Shown here: positions 1-9,362 of the stretch, piece by piece
How positions within the stretch are numbered: position 1 is the stretch's first letter
How the letters are laid out: every line of letters begins with the position of its first letter
NCBI RefSeq assembly: GCF_027570195.1
Contig: NZ_JAKMUZ010000001.1
Coordinates: 62,001-126,000 of the forward strand
Length of the DNA: 64,000 nt
Direction: 5' to 3'
Origin: Corynebacterium yonathiae
GTDB taxonomy: Bacteria; Actinomycetota; Actinomycetes; Mycobacteriales; Mycobacteriaceae
Notes under the pieces: generated by a model
Told to the model about the DNA's origin: nothing
The model's input: only the letters and a program-made list of their open reading frames with translations
Database searches by the model: none
Made by a program: the position numbers and the translations under genes

Positions 1-2606
1 TGGTGCACCGCCAAGGCGAATCCGGCTTCTGGCTCACGGGTGGGCGGCAGTCGATGCCGCTGCTCATCAGCGGTAAGTTCGGTGTACACGCGCCACGTAC
101 CATTCATAGCATCGGCCATGCGCTCGGTGGCTGCCTCCGGCTGCCCACTGGTAGCCTTGCGGTTTTCGAAGCAGCACAAGGAGGCAACGCCAGCAAGCTC
201 CGCGGGATCCAGGTCATCCCAAATTCCGCGTTTGAGGCATTGCGCCACGAGCAAATCGGATTCGCTGTGAATCTTGGCTAGACGCTCGCCTTCCTCAGTA
301 ATTACGGGCGTGCGTTCGGAACCTACCCCGGTGAACTCGACATAGTCCATCTCTGCCAGAAGGTCCACGATGCGCTCGAAAGTACGGCCCAAAGTATCTG
401 TAGCCTTGTTTACCTTGGACTGGAGCTTGTCTCGGTCCCGCTCGCGCCGTGCCAGCTTTTGGGCCAGACCCGCTAGCTGCTCGCGATCAGTAGCCGGCCA
501 CTCATGAGCGGGATGGGCGCGCAGTGCATCGCGCAACTGCCCCACCCGCTTATTGGGCCGAGCACGGGTCTGCGATTTCATTCGCTTGGGCCGGTCAAAG
601 TGTTCGCGGTGCAAGACATCTTGTACATATCTGGTATTGCGACGCGGGTTCTTGCGCACTGGCTTCGGGATCTTGATGCGACCGACCTGGATGGGGGGAT
701 TATTAATCCCAGCTGCATCGATCCGGCCAGACCACCCAGACTCAGTGGTAACCCACGGGCGGGGATCCGCAGTCTGGTTTGCCGGAGTAACAACCACTGC
801 GAGAATAGGGCGCTTCTTGCCGGGCATGGCAATAACGTCGCCTAGCTGCAGACGTCCCAAAACCGCGATTACTTCTTGGTTGCGTTGGTTAACGCTATCG
901 ATTTTGGACTGCTTTTCTTCCGCAGTGAGTTCGCGGCGCAGGCGGACGTAGTCCATTAGGACCTCGGCGGGATCTTCCCCATCCTTCGCTGGAGGCGCGA
1001 GCGATGCCACGGCATCATCCAACTGGCTGCGCAGCTCGCGCACTCGATGTTCCGCGCGCTCAATTTCGCGGGTTTCTTGCACCACCGAGCCATCCGCTTG
1101 GAACTGGGCAAAAGACTTTTCCAGCAAACGAAGAGAATCTTCGAACCCGAGCATGCCCAGCAAGTTGATCGCCATATTATACCCCGGCGCAAAGGTGGAA
1201 ATGAGAGGGTAAGTGCGCGTGGAAGCAAGGCCAGCTACTTGACGCGGATCCATCGCGGGGGCCCATTGCACGACTGCATTGCCCAAGGTATCGATGCCAC
1301 GGCGTCCCGCACGGCCGGTCAGCTGCGTGTACTGGCCTGGGGTGAGATCAACGTGGGCTTCACCATTGAACTTGATGAGTTTTTCTAGCACCACGGTGCG
1401 CGCCGGCATATTGATGCCGAGAGCCAAGGTTTCCGTAGCGAAGACGGCGCGGACAAGGCCGCGTACGAATAGGTCTTCTACGATATGCCGGAAGGCCGGC
1501 AGCATTCCTGCGTGGTGGGCTGCAAAACCTCGGGAAAGGGCTTCGCGCCAGCGCTTGAAGTCTAGGACCTGCAGATCTTCTTCGGGGATACCTTCTACAC
1601 CAGCATCGACGATTTCTTTGATCTGCTGTGCTTCTTCCTGGGAGGTAAGCACCATGCGGCTGCGCAGACACTGATTGAGCGCGCCATCGCAGCCGGCGCG
1701 GGAGAAAATGAAGGTAATTGCCGGCAGCATGTCTTGGGATTGGAGTACTTTTAGCACCTCTGGGCGGCCCAGTGGGCGATAGCGATCCTGTTGGCGGGAA
1801 GCGCCGGAGCGTCCCCTTCCCTTTCCGCGGAATTCGCTACGTCCACCACCCTTGTGGCGGGCTCGGGCGCGAAAGCCCTTGCCGGACTTATAGTCTGCGC
1901 GACCATTATCGGTATCGCCGGCCTCAAGGCGCTGGATTCTACGCTCCAGCTCAGCGTTGACCTGTCCGCCGGATTCGGGCTCGAAAAGCGGATAAATCTT
2001 ACGTCCGAGCATCATCCACTGGTCGAGCGGAACTGGGCGGTGCTCGGAAACGATCACGGTGGTATCGCCACGCACAGTGGAAAGCCAATCGCCAAATTCT
2101 TCCGAATTGGACACTGTGGCAGATAGACCAATGATGGAGACATGGTCAGCCAGGTTAAGGATTACCTCTTCCCATACTGCGCCGCGCGAAGCATCGGCCA
2201 AAAAATGAATCTCATCCATGACCACATGGGTAAGACGATCTAGGGCAGCGGATTCTGCGTAGATCATATTACGCAGTACCTCGGTGGTCATGACGACGAT
2301 CTCTGCATCAGAGTTGATTGATACATCACCGGTGAGCAGGCCAACAGCTTCCTCACCATGTTCTTCCACCAAATCGTGGTACTTCTGATTGCTCAACGCC
2401 TTAATAGGCGTTGTGTAGAAGCACTTGGTGCCGCGGCTTAATGCCAGCGAGACCGCAAACTCGCCCACAATGGTTTTGCCGGCGCCGGTCGGCGCGCACA
2501 CTAGCACGCCGTGCCCGTCTTCCACGGCTTGGCAGCCCTTAACCTGGAACTCATCCAAGGGGTATGGCAGGGCTGCAGAAAAAGAATCTAGATGAGTTTC
2601 AGTCAT
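1..2606 (-). CDS. helY: Ski2/Mtr4-like DEAD/DEAH-box RNA helicase HelY (3' end outside window)
   Basis: ATP-dependent helicase of the Ski2-like superfamily 2, named HelY in mycobacteria. The reading frame is open from an ATG at 2606 to the window edge (868 codons), so the C-terminus is missing. Motifs visible in translation: Walker A APTGAGKT near residue 40, a DEIH box (motif II) near residue 130, LSATVSN (motif III) near residue 160 and GRAGRRG (motif VI) near residue 430. Motif II is DEIH rather than DEAD, usual for this subfamily. It lies 21 bp downstream of tatC, the same order as in Mycobacterium (tatA-tatC-helY). A TAGCCT box lies 8 nt before the ATG, so it may also have its own leaderless promoter inside the gap. 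The family role is RNA processing or decay; the substrate here is unknown. Confidence 0.93.
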   Translation of the reverse strand, partial: MTETHLDSFSAALPYPLDEFQVKGCQAVEDGHGVLVCAPTGAGKTIVGEFAVSLALSRGTKCFYTTPIKALSNQKYHDLVEEHGEEAVGLLTGDVSINSDAEIVVMTTEVLRNMIYAESAALDRLTHVVMDEIHFLADASRGAVWEEVILNLADHVSIIGLSATVSNSEEFGDWLSTVRGDTTVIVSEHRPVPLDQWMMLGRKIYPLFEPESGGQVNAELERRIQRLEAGDTDNGRADYKSGKGFRARARHKGGGRSEFRGKGRGRSGASRQQDRYRPLGRPEVLKVLQSQDMLPAITFIFSRAGCDGALNQCLRSRMVLTSQEEAQQIKEIVDAGVEGIPEEDLQVLDFKRWREALSRGFAAHHAGMLPAFRHIVEDLFVRGLVRAVFATETLALGINMPARTVVLEKLIKFNGEAHVDLTPGQYTQLTGRAGRRGIDTLGNAVVQWAPAMDPRQVAGLASTRTYPLISTFAPGYNMAINLLGMLGFEDSLRLLEKSFAQFQADGSVVQETREIERAEHRVRELRSQLDDAVASLAPPAKDGEDPAEVLMDYVRLRRELTAEEKQSKIDSVNQRNQEVIAVLGRLQLGDVIAMPGKKRPILAVVVTPANQTADPRPWVTTESGWSGRIDAAGINNPPIQVGRIKIPKPVRKNPRRNTRYVQDVLHREHFDRPKRMKSQTRARPNKRVGQLRDALRAHPAHEWPATDREQLAGLAQKLARRERDRDKLQSKVNKATDTLGRTFERIVDLLAEMDYVEFTGVGSERTPVITEEGERLAKIHSESDLLVAQCLKRGIWDDLDPAELAGVASLCCFENRKATSGQPEAATERMADAMNGTWRVYTELTADEQRHRLPPTREPEAGFALAVH

Positions 2607-2627
2607 GACTCCCCAGGCTACCCGTGC

Positions 2628-3722
2628 CTAGAGGACATCGTCGAAAAAGCTGGAGCTATTCGACGAAGTCCCGTTGACACCGGTGGTCCACGTCTGCGGC
2701 TGCTGGTGCTGCGCCTGCTGGACTGGTTGAGAAACCGGCTGAGAAGGTGCGGGCGAAGGGTTCACCTGGGTTGGTGCCGCAACGGGAGTGGGCCCGCCGA
2801 TTGCTCCTGGTCCGGCGCCGAGTGGTGAGGAAGTCTCGTCATCAAGGTCCATCCATTCGGGGCGCTGGCGTTGTATGCGCTTGTCGTGGATCCGGCAGAA
2901 CTGGAAGGCAATCTCGATAAGAAGGATGAGCGATCCAGCCAAAACCACCATCGAGAAGGGATCCTGGCCTGGGGTAACGAAGGCAGCGAAAATCATCACA
3001 ACGACAATGATGATCCGCCGCTTGTCCTTGACATGTGCATATTCGAGCACGCCGATTAGGTTGAGCGACACAATTAGCAGGGGGATCTCAAAGCTGACGC
3101 CAAAGATGAGCAGCAGTGCCAAAAGGAAGTAGAAGTAACGCTCACCTGTCAACGCTGCCGTTTGATACTCGTCACCGAGGCCCATGAGAAATTCCAGACC
3201 AACGGAAAGGATGAAATACGCGAGCAGCGCGCCGGCAACAAATAGTCCCACTGCAGCAGAGACGAAACTCAAGGTGTAGCGTCGCTCGTTCTTATGGAGG
3301 CCAGGGACTACGAAGGCCCACACCTGATATAGCCACACTGGTGAGGACAATACGGTGCCCGCCAGGGCGCCTACCTTCAAGCGCAGCAGGAGCATTTCAA
3401 ACGGACTGGTGGCCAAAAGACGGCATTCGCCATCCGCGCTGAAAGAGGCGCGCTTCTCTGCTGGCAGAGCACAATATGGCTCGCGAAGAATCTCCCCCAG
3501 CGGGGAGATACCGAACGGTGCTTGTTGATACCAAATAAAGCCTATAATCGCGCCAACAACCACCGCTATAACGGAGATGATGACGCGGCGGCGCAGCTCC
3601 TGCAGGTGCTCAACCAAGGTCATCTCCCCAGTGGGGTTTTTCGGCTTGCGGGAAAAGCGCAGCTTCCCCTTCACGTTCTTGTTTACCTTCGGGGCAGAAA
3701 CAGGTTGTGACTGTGGCGACAT
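2628..3722 (-). CDS. tatC: Sec-independent protein translocase subunit TatC
   Basis: Integral membrane receptor of the twin-arginine translocase, which exports folded proteins with RR signal peptides. The protein has 364 residues. The conserved N-terminal segment MTLVEHLQELRRR (around residue 34) is the TatC hallmark, and about six hydrophobic segments follow up to residue 280. The last 75 or so residues are a Pro/Gln/Ser-rich, low-complexity cytoplasmic tail absent from E. coli TatC, which is about 258 residues. It lies 108 bp downstream of tatA and 21 bp upstream of helY, probably in one transcript. Confidence 0.96.
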   Translation of the reverse strand: MSPQSQPVSAPKVNKNVKGKLRFSRKPKNPTGEMTLVEHLQELRRRVIISVIAVVVGAIIGFIWYQQAPFGISPLGEILREPYCALPAEKRASFSADGECRLLATSPFEMLLLRLKVGALAGTVLSSPVWLYQVWAFVVPGLHKNERRYTLSFVSAAVGLFVAGALLAYFILSVGLEFLMGLGDEYQTAALTGERYFYFLLALLLIFGVSFEIPLLIVSLNLIGVLEYAHVKDKRRIIIVVVMIFAAFVTPGQDPFSMVVLAGSLILLIEIAFQFCRIHDKRIQRQRPEWMDLDDETSSPLGAGPGAIGGPTPVAAPTQVNPSPAPSQPVSQPVQQAQHQQPQTWTTGVNGTSSNSSSFFDDVL

Positions 3723-3830
3723 CAGTGTGGCTCTTTCAACGCAAAAGAGCGAACACTTCCCTGCCGCGCGGATTACGAGGGCGTCTCCGCGCGCTGTAGA
3801 GGTGTTCGCGCAACGACGGGCTTGGGGCGT

Positions 3831-4094
3831 TTATTGCTGAGGATTAGTGTTGCTTCGCTGGCCCGGCTGCATGTCTGGTCGGCTCCAGAATTCCTCGTCG
3901 GACTGCTGCTTCTGGCTCAACTGTGCCTGCGCCTGGGAACGCTGGGTGTCCTCGGAATGCATCTCATTAACCTCAGACTTGAAGATGCGCATGGAACGGC
4001 CCATAGAGCGCGCCAGTTCCGGCAGCTTCTTTGCGCCGAAGAGCAAGACAATAACGAGAACAATGAGACCAATTTCCATAGGTCCTATGCTCAT
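3831..4094 (-). CDS. tatA: Sec-independent translocase protein TatA
   Basis: Small pore-forming component of the Tat system, 87 residues. It has one N-terminal membrane helix (about residues 6-20), the [11 protein letters not shown] hinge and amphipathic helix typical of TatA, then a polar, Gln-rich tail. The ATG at 4094 is preceded by GAAAGAGG seven bases upstream, a good ribosome-binding site. It follows pafC by 97 bp. No tatB is present in the window. Confidence 0.96.
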   Translation of the reverse strand: MSIGPMEIGLIVLVIVLLFGAKKLPELARSMGRSMRIFKSEVNEMHSEDTQRSQAQAQLSQKQQSDEEFWSRPDMQPGQRSNTNPQQ

Positions 4095-4191
4095 GGAGAA
4101 ACCTCTTTCAATTAGTGCGCCAGCATGCCGGGCAGCGGTACTGCCGGAAGATTTTCCAGCGGGCGGGCGCAGTTAACGGGCAAGTAACTGG

Positions 4192-5148
4192 CTATTGAGT
4201 ATAGCCACTCAAAGCGATGTTTCCTCGTTCCGCAATGAGGTTTACCACGGATTGAGGAGCCACTACCCGCAACCTATCAGCTTGACCCAAGGCAAAGCGA
4301 ATAAGCCAATCCACCGATCCCACAGGCATCGTTGCAGCTATTTCCCCATTTCCCAGGTCTTCACCCAGCTTCATATCGTAGTACTCGGCCAGCCACGTGA
4401 ATTCTTGGTGAATTGCTAGTTCCACGGTGTCCGCATTGCCCAAATTAAAGGGTGAAGCAGCATCAAAATCAAGATCTTTCAGATGCGGCTGCGACTGCTC
4501 TTCTTCCAAGTAAGCGTTCCTAATGCGGTCGATCCGGAAGGTGCGATGGGTTTGCTTTGCTTCTTCCCATGCCGCCAGGTAGGGCTCAGAATCGACGATG
4601 AAGATGCGGGCCGGATCCACCAGACGTTCGGATTCCGTATTAGACGAAGCACTCCAGTAGCGCAGCCGCACCCGCTTTCGTTCATTGACCGCTTGGGTCA
4701 AAAGCGCCTGAATATCCGTTTCTTCAGGGGCTGGAGTAGACAGCGAATCATAAATTGCTGCCGTCTTTTCATCCATGATGCCGCGCAGTTTAGCAGCGGC
4801 GGATTCGACCGCGTGGGCATCGATAAGCCCCGGCATGGCCTGCAGGGACTCCAAAGTAAGGAGCAAGGCGCCGGCCTCGGTGGGGGTAAGCCGAAGGGCC
4901 TGGCTCAAGCCTTGATCATTGTGGATGGTTACCCCGTCGCGATAGCTGAAGCTGAGATCAATGAGATCTTCAGTATTGCGGCCCGTGCCGGAACAAAAGA
5001 GCCGATCCAGGGCTTCTTTCAGCTCACCGGGTTCCATTCCCAAATCCGTGGCCGCTTCCATGGGCGTCTTATCGGGGTGATTTTTAAAGTAAGGAATCAA
5101 GTTCAAAGAACGTACGAGCGCCTGGAGCTTTTGCGATCCATCTGCCAT
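4192..5148 (-). CDS. pafC: WYL-domain transcriptional regulator PafC
   Basis: Second subunit of the PafBC regulator, which in mycobacteria activates the RecA/LexA-independent DNA-damage response. The start chosen is the ATG at 5148 (MADGSQKLQALVRSLN, 318 aa), two bases after the pafB stop. A longer in-frame reading would overlap pafB and adds only arginine-rich sequence without family character. It has an N-terminal winged-helix region (residues 1-80) and a WYL domain in the middle, ending in a WCX-type C-terminal segment. Its position between pafB and tatA matches Mycobacterium. Confidence 0.93.
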   Translation of the reverse strand: MADGSQKLQALVRSLNLIPYFKNHPDKTPMEAATDLGMEPGELKEALDRLFCSGTGRNTEDLIDLSFSYRDGVTIHNDQGLSQALRLTPTEAGALLLTLESLQAMPGLIDAHAVESAAAKLRGIMDEKTAAIYDSLSTPAPEETDIQALLTQAVNERKRVRLRYWSASSNTESERLVDPARIFIVDSEPYLAAWEEAKQTHRTFRIDRIRNAYLEEEQSQPHLKDLDFDAASPFNLGNADTVELAIHQEFTWLAEYYDMKLGEDLGNGEIAATMPVGSVDWLIRFALGQADRLRVVAPQSVVNLIAERGNIALSGYTQ

Positions 5149-5150
5149 AA

Positions 5151-6137
5151 CTAGCGTCCTTCCTCCGGTTGCGCCGCAGTGCGCAAAAGAGAAATGACCT
5201 CTTCGCGCACTCCGGCTGGCTCCAGCACTTCTACCTCTGGCGCGTACCCGGCCGCTGTGCGCACGAGCCAATCCTTATCCACCTTGTAGAGCATTACTGT
5301 GCCATCAGGCTGTTTCTCGCCCGCATCCATCAACTCCTGTGCCTTTCCCACCGGAATGATAAGCCGCGCGTCTACCTTTTCCCCGCGCTGCAGTGCACGT
5401 TCTACCAAGGCCTGCAGGGGCTCTGGTGGGACGGTGTGTTCTGCGGGATCATGTGAGCGCTTGATATCGGAGATGCGTAGCGCGCGAAAGACACGAGGGG
5501 CGCCGCGGTCTACATCGAAGCCCACGATGTAGATGTGGCTATCGCGGTTAACTACTCCCCAGGGATCCATCACGCGGCGCGCTGGTTTAGCGGCTGGGTT
5601 CGCACGGTAGGAAAAAGTAATGCGCAGTCGATTACGCACCGCAGCCAGGACAGAGGTAATAACTTCCGGTGCGAGGCGGGTGATATCATTGACCGCCGTG
5701 TACACCGGCGCACCGGAAAGGTTGCGCGAGGCGCCGCTGGCAGCAATCTTCGTCCACCCCGACAAAGAGAAATCGCTCAAGCCTCCCGTGGTACCCATTC
5801 CTCCTGCTATGCCTAAAACCATGGCCTCTTCCGGAGAAAATTCCACCGGCGGTAGCTGGTAACTGCTCGCGTCCAGGCGGTAGCGCGCGCCGTCTTCACC
5901 ACCGGAATGCACAATGGGTACCCCAGCGCGTTGGAGGGTCGCTATATCGCGTTCCAGGGATTTGGCGAAGGCCTCATCCGACTTATCGCCGTACCCAGCA
6001 ACGTGGCGACGAATCCACGCGGCGCTGCGATCTGGGCTACCGCCGGAGTTTGCCGCGCCTTGCAGAGCGAAAGAGAGATTAGTGAGTCTTTCTACTGCCT
6101 CATCATGCCTTTTGGGCGTGGGGTTATGTGCTGCCAC
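5151..6137 (-). CDS. pafB: WYL-domain transcriptional regulator PafB
   Basis: First subunit of PafBC, 328 aa, beginning with a GTG at 6137. It has an N-terminal winged-helix DNA-binding domain (ERLTNLSFALQ onward), a central WYL domain and a C-terminal WCX-like segment. PafB and PafC act as a heterodimer in mycobacteria. The gene starts 38 bp after the pafA stop and is followed by pafC after 2 bp, so translation of the pair is probably coupled. Linkage to pafA is conserved, although PafBC does not itself take part in pupylation. Confidence 0.92.
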   Translation of the reverse strand: MAAHNPTPKRHDEAVERLTNLSFALQGAANSGGSPDRSAAWIRRHVAGYGDKSDEAFAKSLERDIATLQRAGVPIVHSGGEDGARYRLDASSYQLPPVEFSPEEAMVLGIAGGMGTTGGLSDFSLSGWTKIAASGASRNLSGAPVYTAVNDITRLAPEVITSVLAAVRNRLRITFSYRANPAAKPARRVMDPWGVVNRDSHIYIVGFDVDRGAPRVFRALRISDIKRSHDPAEHTVPPEPLQALVERALQRGEKVDARLIIPVGKAQELMDAGEKQPDGTVMLYKVDKDWLVRTAAGYAPEVEVLEPAGVREEVISLLRTAAQPEEGR

Positions 6138-6175
6138 GTGCTGTATTGTCTCCCTGATATGCCTCTATGGTGGAT

Positions 6176-7591
6176 CTAGCTGTGGTGTAGACGCATATAG
6201 TCTAGCAACGCATCGACCCGTTCATCGTGGGCAAGGAAGGGATCTAAAAGTTCCTCGGTTCGCGGTTCGGGCCGATTTACCTTCAGCCGCGTCCAATCAA
6301 CCGTGATATTAGCGCCGCAGTTACGTGCAGCAGCGAGGAACTGGCCGCGCAGCGCAGCGCGAGTGGTCGCAGGCGCTGTGTCCATGGCGTGTTCGATGTC
6401 CGAATCCGTGATCCAGCGATCGATAAGACCTTTGCGCAATAGAACATGGTATAGCCCGCGTCCAGGTCGAATATCGTGATAGGTCATATCAATCTGGGCC
6501 AGCTTGGGGTGATCCCACTGCCCGCCGAGCCGCGCACGATAGCGCTCAAGCAGTGCGAGTTTAATAACCCAGTCTATTTCCCTGTCCACTTCGGAAAAGT
6601 CTTGGATCTCAATAGCGCGCAAGGTGCGCTGCCAGAGATCAACCACGCGCCGCAATTCGGCGGTGGGGGTGCCGGCGTCTTCCCTTTCTTCCAGCCATTG
6701 GCCTGCGCGGGTACAGAGTTGCTGTTGCACCTCCAGCGCGGTGACGGATCCACCACCGGCAAGCGGCAGTTCGGTCGATCCCGTCATATCGCGTGCAATG
6801 GCGCGGATATGGTGAATCGGCTTTTCGATATCATATTCCGGCAGCTCAAATCCGGCTTCCAACATTTCCAAGATGAGCAGCGTTGAGCCTACTTTCAGCG
6901 CCATGGTGGGCTCGGCCATATTGGAATCTCCCACGATGACGTGCATACGGCGGAAGCGTTTGGAATCGCCATGCGGCTCATCGCGGGTATTGATGATGGG
7001 GCGCGAACGAGTGGTGGCAGAAGAAACTCCTTCCCACACCTGGTCCGCACGCTGCGAGAGCAGGAATTGAGCGGGCTTATCGCCCTTAGCGGGTTGGACC
7101 ATGCCGGCGCCGCAGATAAGCTGGCGGGTGATGAGGAACGGCAGGAGCGCACGGCCCAAGTCCTTGAGGACCATATGGCGGCTGATGAGATAGTTTTCGT
7201 GGCATCCGAAGGAATTGCCAGCCGAGTCCACGTTGTTTTTAAAAAGGTACACCGCACGCGGGTGGCCCTCAGCGGCGAAGGCTTGCTCTGCTTGCTCGCC
7301 AAGCCGGTTGACAATGGCATCGCCGGCGCATTCATAGGCCAAAAGCTGGCTTAAGCTATCGCACTCGGCGGTGGCTACCTCGGGATGAGAGCCGACATCG
7401 AGGTAGAGGCGGCTGGCATTGGTTGAAAAAATATTGGAGGAGGAATGCTCCTGGACGATGGGCCGGAAAAGCACGCGCGCTACCTCATCGGGGCTCAGAG
7501 TCCGTTCCTTCGAGCCCGCGCTGGTACTTAGGCCATATTCTGTTTCAATGCCCATGATGCGTCGGGCAAAGACAGGGCGCTGGTCACTCAC
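6176..7591 (-). CDS. pafA: Pup-protein ligase PafA
   Basis: Ligates the C-terminal glutamate of Pup to lysines of target proteins, using ATP. The protein has 471 aa and the glutamine-synthetase-like fold. The N-terminal RRIMGIETEYGLS segment carries the ATP/Mg-binding glutamate, and KNNVDSAGNSFGCHENYL and [10 protein letters not shown] are hallmark motifs shared with Dop. The GTG start at 7591 is 2 bp after the pup stop codon, so translational coupling is likely. Confidence 0.97.
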   Translation of the reverse strand: MSDQRPVFARRIMGIETEYGLSTSAGSKERTLSPDEVARVLFRPIVQEHSSSNIFSTNASRLYLDVGSHPEVATAECDSLSQLLAYECAGDAIVNRLGEQAEQAFAAEGHPRAVYLFKNNVDSAGNSFGCHENYLISRHMVLKDLGRALLPFLITRQLICGAGMVQPAKGDKPAQFLLSQRADQVWEGVSSATTRSRPIINTRDEPHGDSKRFRRMHVIVGDSNMAEPTMALKVGSTLLILEMLEAGFELPEYDIEKPIHHIRAIARDMTGSTELPLAGGGSVTALEVQQQLCTRAGQWLEEREDAGTPTAELRRVVDLWQRTLRAIEIQDFSEVDREIDWVIKLALLERYRARLGGQWDHPKLAQIDMTYHDIRPGRGLYHVLLRKGLIDRWITDSDIEHAMDTAPATTRAALRGQFLAAARNCGANITVDWTRLKVNRPEPRTEELLDPFLAHDERVDALLDYMRLHHS

Positions 7592-7593
7592 CC

Positions 7594-7785
7594 TTACTGC
7601 CCGCCCTTTTGGACATAGGAGCGCACGAATTCCTCGGCGTTATTTTCTAGCAGCCCATCGATCTCATCGAGGAGTTCATCGGTGCCGGTGGTATTAATAC
7701 TGAGCTGCGTGGAGGTAAACTCCTCTTCGCCAGCGGAGTCATCGCCGCCATTACCGCCGGCGACCTGGGACTGATGAGTCGACAT
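7594..7785 (-). CDS. pup: Prokaryotic ubiquitin-like protein Pup
   Basis: Small, intrinsically disordered protein tag, 63 aa. The C-terminal half (DELLDEIDGLLENNAEEF, then VRSYVQKGGQ) is the conserved Arc/PafA-binding helix and tail. It ends in GGQ, so the glutamine must be deamidated to glutamate by Dop before ligation. The N-terminal half is Gly/Asp/Ser-rich and variable. The ATG at 7785 is preceded by AAAGGA. It sits between dop and pafA, on the same strand. Confidence 0.97.
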   Translation of the reverse strand: MSTHQSQVAGGNGGDDSAGEEEFTSTQLSINTTGTDELLDEIDGLLENNAEEFVRSYVQKGGQ

Positions 7786-7829
7786 AAGTAAACAATCCTT
7801 TCTGTGGATTCTTCCTTTATACGTGGTTA

Positions 7830-9362
7830 TTAATTACGGTACTCGGGGTGGATCCCGCTGTCAGTGAGTCCTTGGAGAAGATCCTCGACGGTGTTTGCGG
7901 TTTCAATGATCTCCCCGCATTCAGCCCGGCTAAGACCCCTGGTGTGATCCATAGGAACGGTGGCCCAGGGTGCCGCGGTGCCCCTGCCCACGCGCACGGT
8001 AAGGCTTTGCCAGCTTGCGGCAATGATGTCCTCGCCGAATTTCTGCGTTACTCGGCCGCGGAAATAGGCCCGGGTGTCCTGCGGCGGACAGGTGGATGCA
8101 CGCTCAATTTCGGCGGGGGTAAAAAGCTGCCGCATCTGGCCTTTGCGTACCAACGCGTGGTGAAGTGATTTGGCTGGATCGATTTCCGCATACTGCAAAT
8201 CGATAAGGCGCAGCTTCGGGTCGTCTGGATCGATGCCGCGGTCGAGATAGCCCTTAATCAGGCGATACTTTGCCACCCAATCCAGCAGGTGTGCGGCCTC
8301 CATTGGGTCCTTTTCCAGTAGCGAAACTACCTCGTCCCAGGCCGCGAGGACCTTGTGATCGGATGGCGTGCGTGGGGTTAGGCGTGCGCGATATTCGGCA
8401 AGGAGCTCTAGGGCGGTGAGTTGGCGGGCGTCGGCAAGCGTGAGCCGATGCTGAAGTCTAAGATCGCGGCTCACGCGTGGGACTTCCGCCACAGCATCCT
8501 GCAGGCGGAGGTCGCTGAAGTCCACGCCCTCTTCGATGGCATCGAGCACCAGAGAGGTCATCCCCAGTTTGAGCAATGTAGACGTCTGCGACATATTCGC
8601 GTCCCCAATGATGACGTGGAGGCGGCCGAAGTCAGCATGGACTGCATGCGGCTCATCGCGGGTATTGATAATGCCGCGATTGAGGGTGGTCTCTAGCGAG
8701 ATTTCTTGCTCAATATAATCAGCGCGTTGGGAGATCTGGAAACCAGGTTCCTCGCCAAACTCCCCCAGTCCCATGCGTCCAGCGCCGATGACTACCTGGC
8801 GAGCAACAAAGAAAGGGATGAGGGCCTGCGCCAGGGTGTCAAAGCCCGTTTCACGGGAGTACTGGTAGTTCTCGTGCGAACCATAAGACGCGCCCTTTCC
8901 GTCCACGTTATTTTTATAAAAACGCAAGGCTGGGCAGGGCTCGTGGTTGGCAAGGACGGACTTCCCTTGCGCGCTGAGCCCCGCTACGGCCGCGGCTGCT
9001 TGCAAAAGCGTGGCATCCCCTGCGGCGTCATAAAGCGTGGCGTCCCAGGCATTAGTGCATTCCGGCGCGGAATACTCTGGGTGCGCATGGTCGACATAAA
9101 AGCGCGCGCCATTGGCCGTGACCACATTGGCTACTCCAATGGCGTTGGGGTCGACTACAGGCACCGTCTGGTAGCGCTTGAGATCAAAGCCGCGGGAATC
9201 GCGCAGCGGGTGTTCCTCGGCAAAATCCCAGCGTGAGCGTGCCCCTGTGTGCATCGCAGCATAAGCCACCACCGCGTGAGTGGAAGAAATAATGGGCGAG
9301 TACTCCGGCAGCTCTGGGGTTGCAATTCCGTACTCGGTTTCGGTACCTACAACGCGGCTCAT
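7830..9362 (-). CDS. dop: Pup deamidase/depupylase Dop
   Basis: Deamidates the C-terminal glutamine of Pup and also removes Pup from tagged proteins. The ATG at 9362 ([17 protein letters not shown]) is preceded by AAGGAGG, and the resulting 510 aa is a normal Dop length; a longer in-frame upstream reading lies inside arc. Shared PafA/Dop motifs are visible: GTETEYGI at the N-terminus, [17 protein letters not shown] and [10 protein letters not shown]. The start overlaps the arc stop by 4 bp (ATGA), indicating coupled translation. Confidence 0.96.
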   Translation of the reverse strand: MSRVVGTETEYGIATPELPEYSPIISSTHAVVAYAAMHTGARSRWDFAEEHPLRDSRGFDLKRYQTVPVVDPNAIGVANVVTANGARFYVDHAHPEYSAPECTNAWDATLYDAAGDATLLQAAAAVAGLSAQGKSVLANHEPCPALRFYKNNVDGKGASYGSHENYQYSRETGFDTLAQALIPFFVARQVVIGAGRMGLGEFGEEPGFQISQRADYIEQEISLETTLNRGIINTRDEPHAVHADFGRLHVIIGDANMSQTSTLLKLGMTSLVLDAIEEGVDFSDLRLQDAVAEVPRVSRDLRLQHRLTLADARQLTALELLAEYRARLTPRTPSDHKVLAAWDEVVSLLEKDPMEAAHLLDWVAKYRLIKGYLDRGIDPDDPKLRLIDLQYAEIDPAKSLHHALVRKGQMRQLFTPAEIERASTCPPQDTRAYFRGRVTQKFGEDIIAASWQSLTVRVGRGTAAPWATVPMDHTRGLSRAECGEIIETANTVEDLLQGLTDSGIHPEYRN

